Shown one piece after another: positions 6,754 to 8,031 of a stretch of DNA of 8,031 nucleotides. The translations under genes were made by a program, and so were the position numbers. Positions within the stretch are counted from its first letter, which is position 1. Each line of letters starts with the position of its first letter. The stretch spans positions 1 to 8,031 of the forward strand of contig JAJDAI010000528.1 of assembly GCA_029261955.1 (NCBI GenBank), given 5' to 3'. The stretch comes from Deltaproteobacteria bacterium (GTDB taxonomy: Bacteria > Myxococcota_A > UBA796 > UBA9615). Below the pieces are notes generated by a model. That model saw only the letters and a program-made list of their open reading frames with translations, had not been told where the DNA came from and ran no database searches.

Positions 6754-7774
6754 CGACCTCGGTGCCCAGGTTCTCGAGCAGGTAGGCCTTCAGCTTCTTC
6801 TTCATCTTCGCTTCGATCTGCCGCGCGCGTTCGCGGGTCACGCCGAAGCGCCCGCCGATCTGCTCGAGGGTCAGCGGGTCCTCGGCCATGAGCCGCCGGT
6901 TCCAGATCAGGACCTCGCGCTCGTTGGTCAGCGTGTCGCCGAAGGCCCGCATGGCGCCGCCGACCAGGGCCATCATCTCGCCCTGCTCCACCGGGGCCTC
7001 GGGGCCGGGATCGCTCGAGGGCAGGGTGGAACCGAGGGTGCGGTCGTCGTCGCCGCCGCCGATCGGCGCCTCCAGGGAGGCGTCCGGCGAGCCGAGTCGC
7101 TGCTGCATCTCCACGACGTCCTTCACGTCCACGTCCAGGGACTCCGCGATGCGCTGGGGCGTGGGGTCGAAGCCCAGGTCCCGCAGCCGCTTCGTCTCCT
7201 TCGACAGGTTGTAGAAGAGCTTCCGCTTCGCCTGCGTCGTGCCCACCTTCACGATCCGGTGGTTCGCGAGCAGGAAGTACATGATGTAGGCCTGGATCCA
7301 GTAGCGGGCGTAGGTGCTGAGGCGCACGCCGCGGTAGGGGTCGTACTTCTGCACGGCCTTCATCAGGCCGATGTTCCCCTCCTGGATCAGGTCGAGCACG
7401 TTCTTGTAGAAGCGCCGGTACTTGAAGGCGATCTTGGCCACGAGGCGGAGGTTGGCGGTGACCAGCTGGTAGGCCGCCTTCTCGTCGCCCTCGTCCTGGA
7501 AGCGCATGGCCAGCTCCTTCTCCTCCTCGGGTGTGAGGAGGGAGTAGCGGCTGACCTCGTTCATGTAGGCCTGGAGCGGATCGCGCGACGCGACTCCGGA
7601 CTCGCGTCGGCGCGCGGGGAGCTTGGGACCGACGTCGATGACGATCGGCTCGTCCTCCTCGTCCTCCTCCAGCTTCAGCGCGGCAGCGAGCTCCTCGTCT
7701 TCTTCCGCCTTCTCGGGCGCGACGACCTCGTCGGGTTCGAAGCTCCCGTCGCCGGTCTCCGGCGGGGGACTCAT
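6728..7774 (-). CDS. rpoH: RpoH-like (sigma-32 family) RNA polymerase sigma factor
   Basis: A 348-residue sigma-70 family protein that directs RNA polymerase to promoters. Layout: acidic low-complexity N-terminus (about 13-47); region 1.2 from DPLQAYMNEV (65-74); region 2 with LVTANLRLVAKIA, DLIQEGNIGLMKAVQKYDP (128-146) and STYARYWIQAYI (153-164); the RpoH-box-like segment KRKLFYNL (183-190); region 3 to about 235; and region 4 with the helix-turn-helix LTLEQIGGRFGVTRERARQI (311-330). The HRIVKVGTT-x-AKRKLFYNLSK stretch points to the heat-shock sigma-32 group rather than RpoD. It exceeds the usual 280-300 residues because of the N-terminal extension. The ATG at 7774 is chosen because it overlaps the ileS stop as ATGA and the conserved domains lie well downstream; a GTG at 7834 would add 20 residues inside ileS. 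In myxobacteria several such factors (SigB, SigC, SigE) serve development, so a heat-shock role is likely but not certain. Confidence 0.94.
   Translation of the reverse strand: MSPPPETGDGSFEPDEVVAPEKAEEDEELAAALKLEEDEEDEPIVIDVGPKLPARRRESGVASRDPLQAYMNEVSRYSLLTPEEEKELAMRFQDEGDEKAAYQLVTANLRLVAKIAFKYRRFYKNVLDLIQEGNIGLMKAVQKYDPYRGVRLSTYARYWIQAYIMYFLLANHRIVKVGTTQAKRKLFYNLSKETKRLRDLGFDPTPQRIAESLDVDVKDVVEMQQRLGSPDASLEAPIGGGDDDRTLGSTLPSSDPGPEAPVEQGEMMALVGGAMRAFGDTLTNEREVLIWNRRLMAEDPLTLEQIGGRFGVTRERARQIEAKMKKKLKAYLLENLGTEVELSVEMIG
7771..7774 (-). other. ATGA stop/start overlap of ileS and the sigma factor gene
   Basis: On the minus strand the four bases ATGA hold the sigma factor start codon and the ileS TGA stop. 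Such overlaps usually mean that translation of the second gene depends partly on ribosomes finishing the first. A weak AGG lies 4 bases before the ATG. Confidence 0.8.
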
Positions 7775-8031
7775 GCCTGGACCCGGATCGCGACGGCGAA
7801 CTGCTCGCCCCGCAGGCTCTCCGTGAGCTGCCACTCGGCCTCACCCGCCGCGAAGCTCGTGGCCAGGACCTCGCCCGCCACCAGCTCGCTGTGGTTGGAC
7901 AGCGCCGCGCTCAGGGCGTCGCCGCCCGACCAGGTGACCGCGATGCGGTCGTCGTAGGCCAGGTCCTGTGCCTTGCGCAGGCCCTGGATCCGGTTGACCA
8001 CTTCACGCGCCAGGCCCTCGCTGAGCAGGGC
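7771..8031 (-). CDS. ileS: Isoleucyl-tRNA synthetase, C-terminal fragment
   Basis: The last 86 residues of a protein that enters from the right edge; the frame is open back to base 8031. It opens with SEGLAREVVNRIQGLRK, followed by DDRIAVTW, and later SELVAGEVLATSF. This succession (E-L/A-R-E-x-V-x-R-I-Q-x-L-R-K, then D-R-I, then E-x-L-A) is the characteristic C-terminal part of isoleucyl-tRNA synthetase, after the anticodon-binding domain. The enzyme charges tRNA-Ile with isoleucine in the cytoplasm. The protein ends in FAVAIRVQA with no Cys-rich zinc-binding tail, unlike the E. coli-type enzyme; this fits the eukaryote-like type 2 synthetases, but the catalytic part is outside the window. 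A GTG at 8001-7999 looks like a start but lies inside the conserved segment and codes for an internal Val. The gene overlaps the sigma factor gene by ATGA. Confidence 0.88.
   Translation of the reverse strand, partial: ALLSEGLAREVVNRIQGLRKAQDLAYDDRIAVTWSGGDALSAALSNHSELVAGEVLATSFAAGEAEWQLTESLRGEQFAVAIRVQA

Noticed and set aside
6711..7844. 377-codon minus-strand frame over the sigma factor
   Set aside because: It is Arg-rich with no domain; the sigma factor in the neighbouring frame is certain.
7771..8001. A separate 76-residue small protein starting at the GTG at 8001
   Set aside because: The frame stays open to the window edge, and the upstream residues SEGLARE complete a typical isoleucyl-tRNA synthetase C-terminal motif, so the GTG is an internal Val codon.

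Overview
This is a compact, GC-rich bacterial chromosomal window with seven protein-coding genes, two of them cut by the window edges. I see no tRNA, rRNA, CRISPR array, insertion sequence or phage gene. The high GC content, the RpoH-like sigma factor with an acidic extension, and an isoleucyl-tRNA synthetase that ends without the E. coli-type zinc tail fit a myxobacterium or a related deltaproteobacterial lineage. That placement is an impression from protein style, not a measured phylogeny.

Left block (bases 1-5695, minus strand) is a likely four-gene operon, read right to left. It contains polyphosphate kinase 1 (5695-3584), a Ski2/Mtr4-like DExH RNA helicase (3545-1341), a small alpha/beta hydrolase with an aspartate nucleophile (1333-662), and a pentapeptide-repeat protein (625 to the left edge, incomplete). 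The gaps are 38, 7 and 36 bases, so co-transcription is likely and the helicase-hydrolase pair is probably translationally coupled. The hydrolase and the pentapeptide protein share one reading frame, separated by a single TGA.

Middle (5696-6714): a short divergent intergenic region separates ppk1 from a plus-strand carbon-nitrogen hydrolase of the nitrilase superfamily with an intact Glu-Lys-Cys triad. This gene converges on the sigma factor with only 13 bases between the stop codons. An 11-bp inverted repeat spans the junction and may act as a shared terminator or anti-readthrough structure.

Right block (6728-8031, minus strand): the C-terminal end of isoleucyl-tRNA synthetase (ileS) overlaps the start of an RpoH-like (sigma-32 family) sigma factor by ATGA, so tRNA charging and a stress sigma factor appear to be translationally coupled.

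Together the window carries housekeeping and stress functions: polyphosphate storage, RNA remodelling, aminoacylation and stress transcription. I see no clearly new defence or mobile system. The points most worth following are the ppk1-helicase pairing, the ileS-sigma overlap, and the hydrolase/pentapeptide pair separated by one in-frame UGA.
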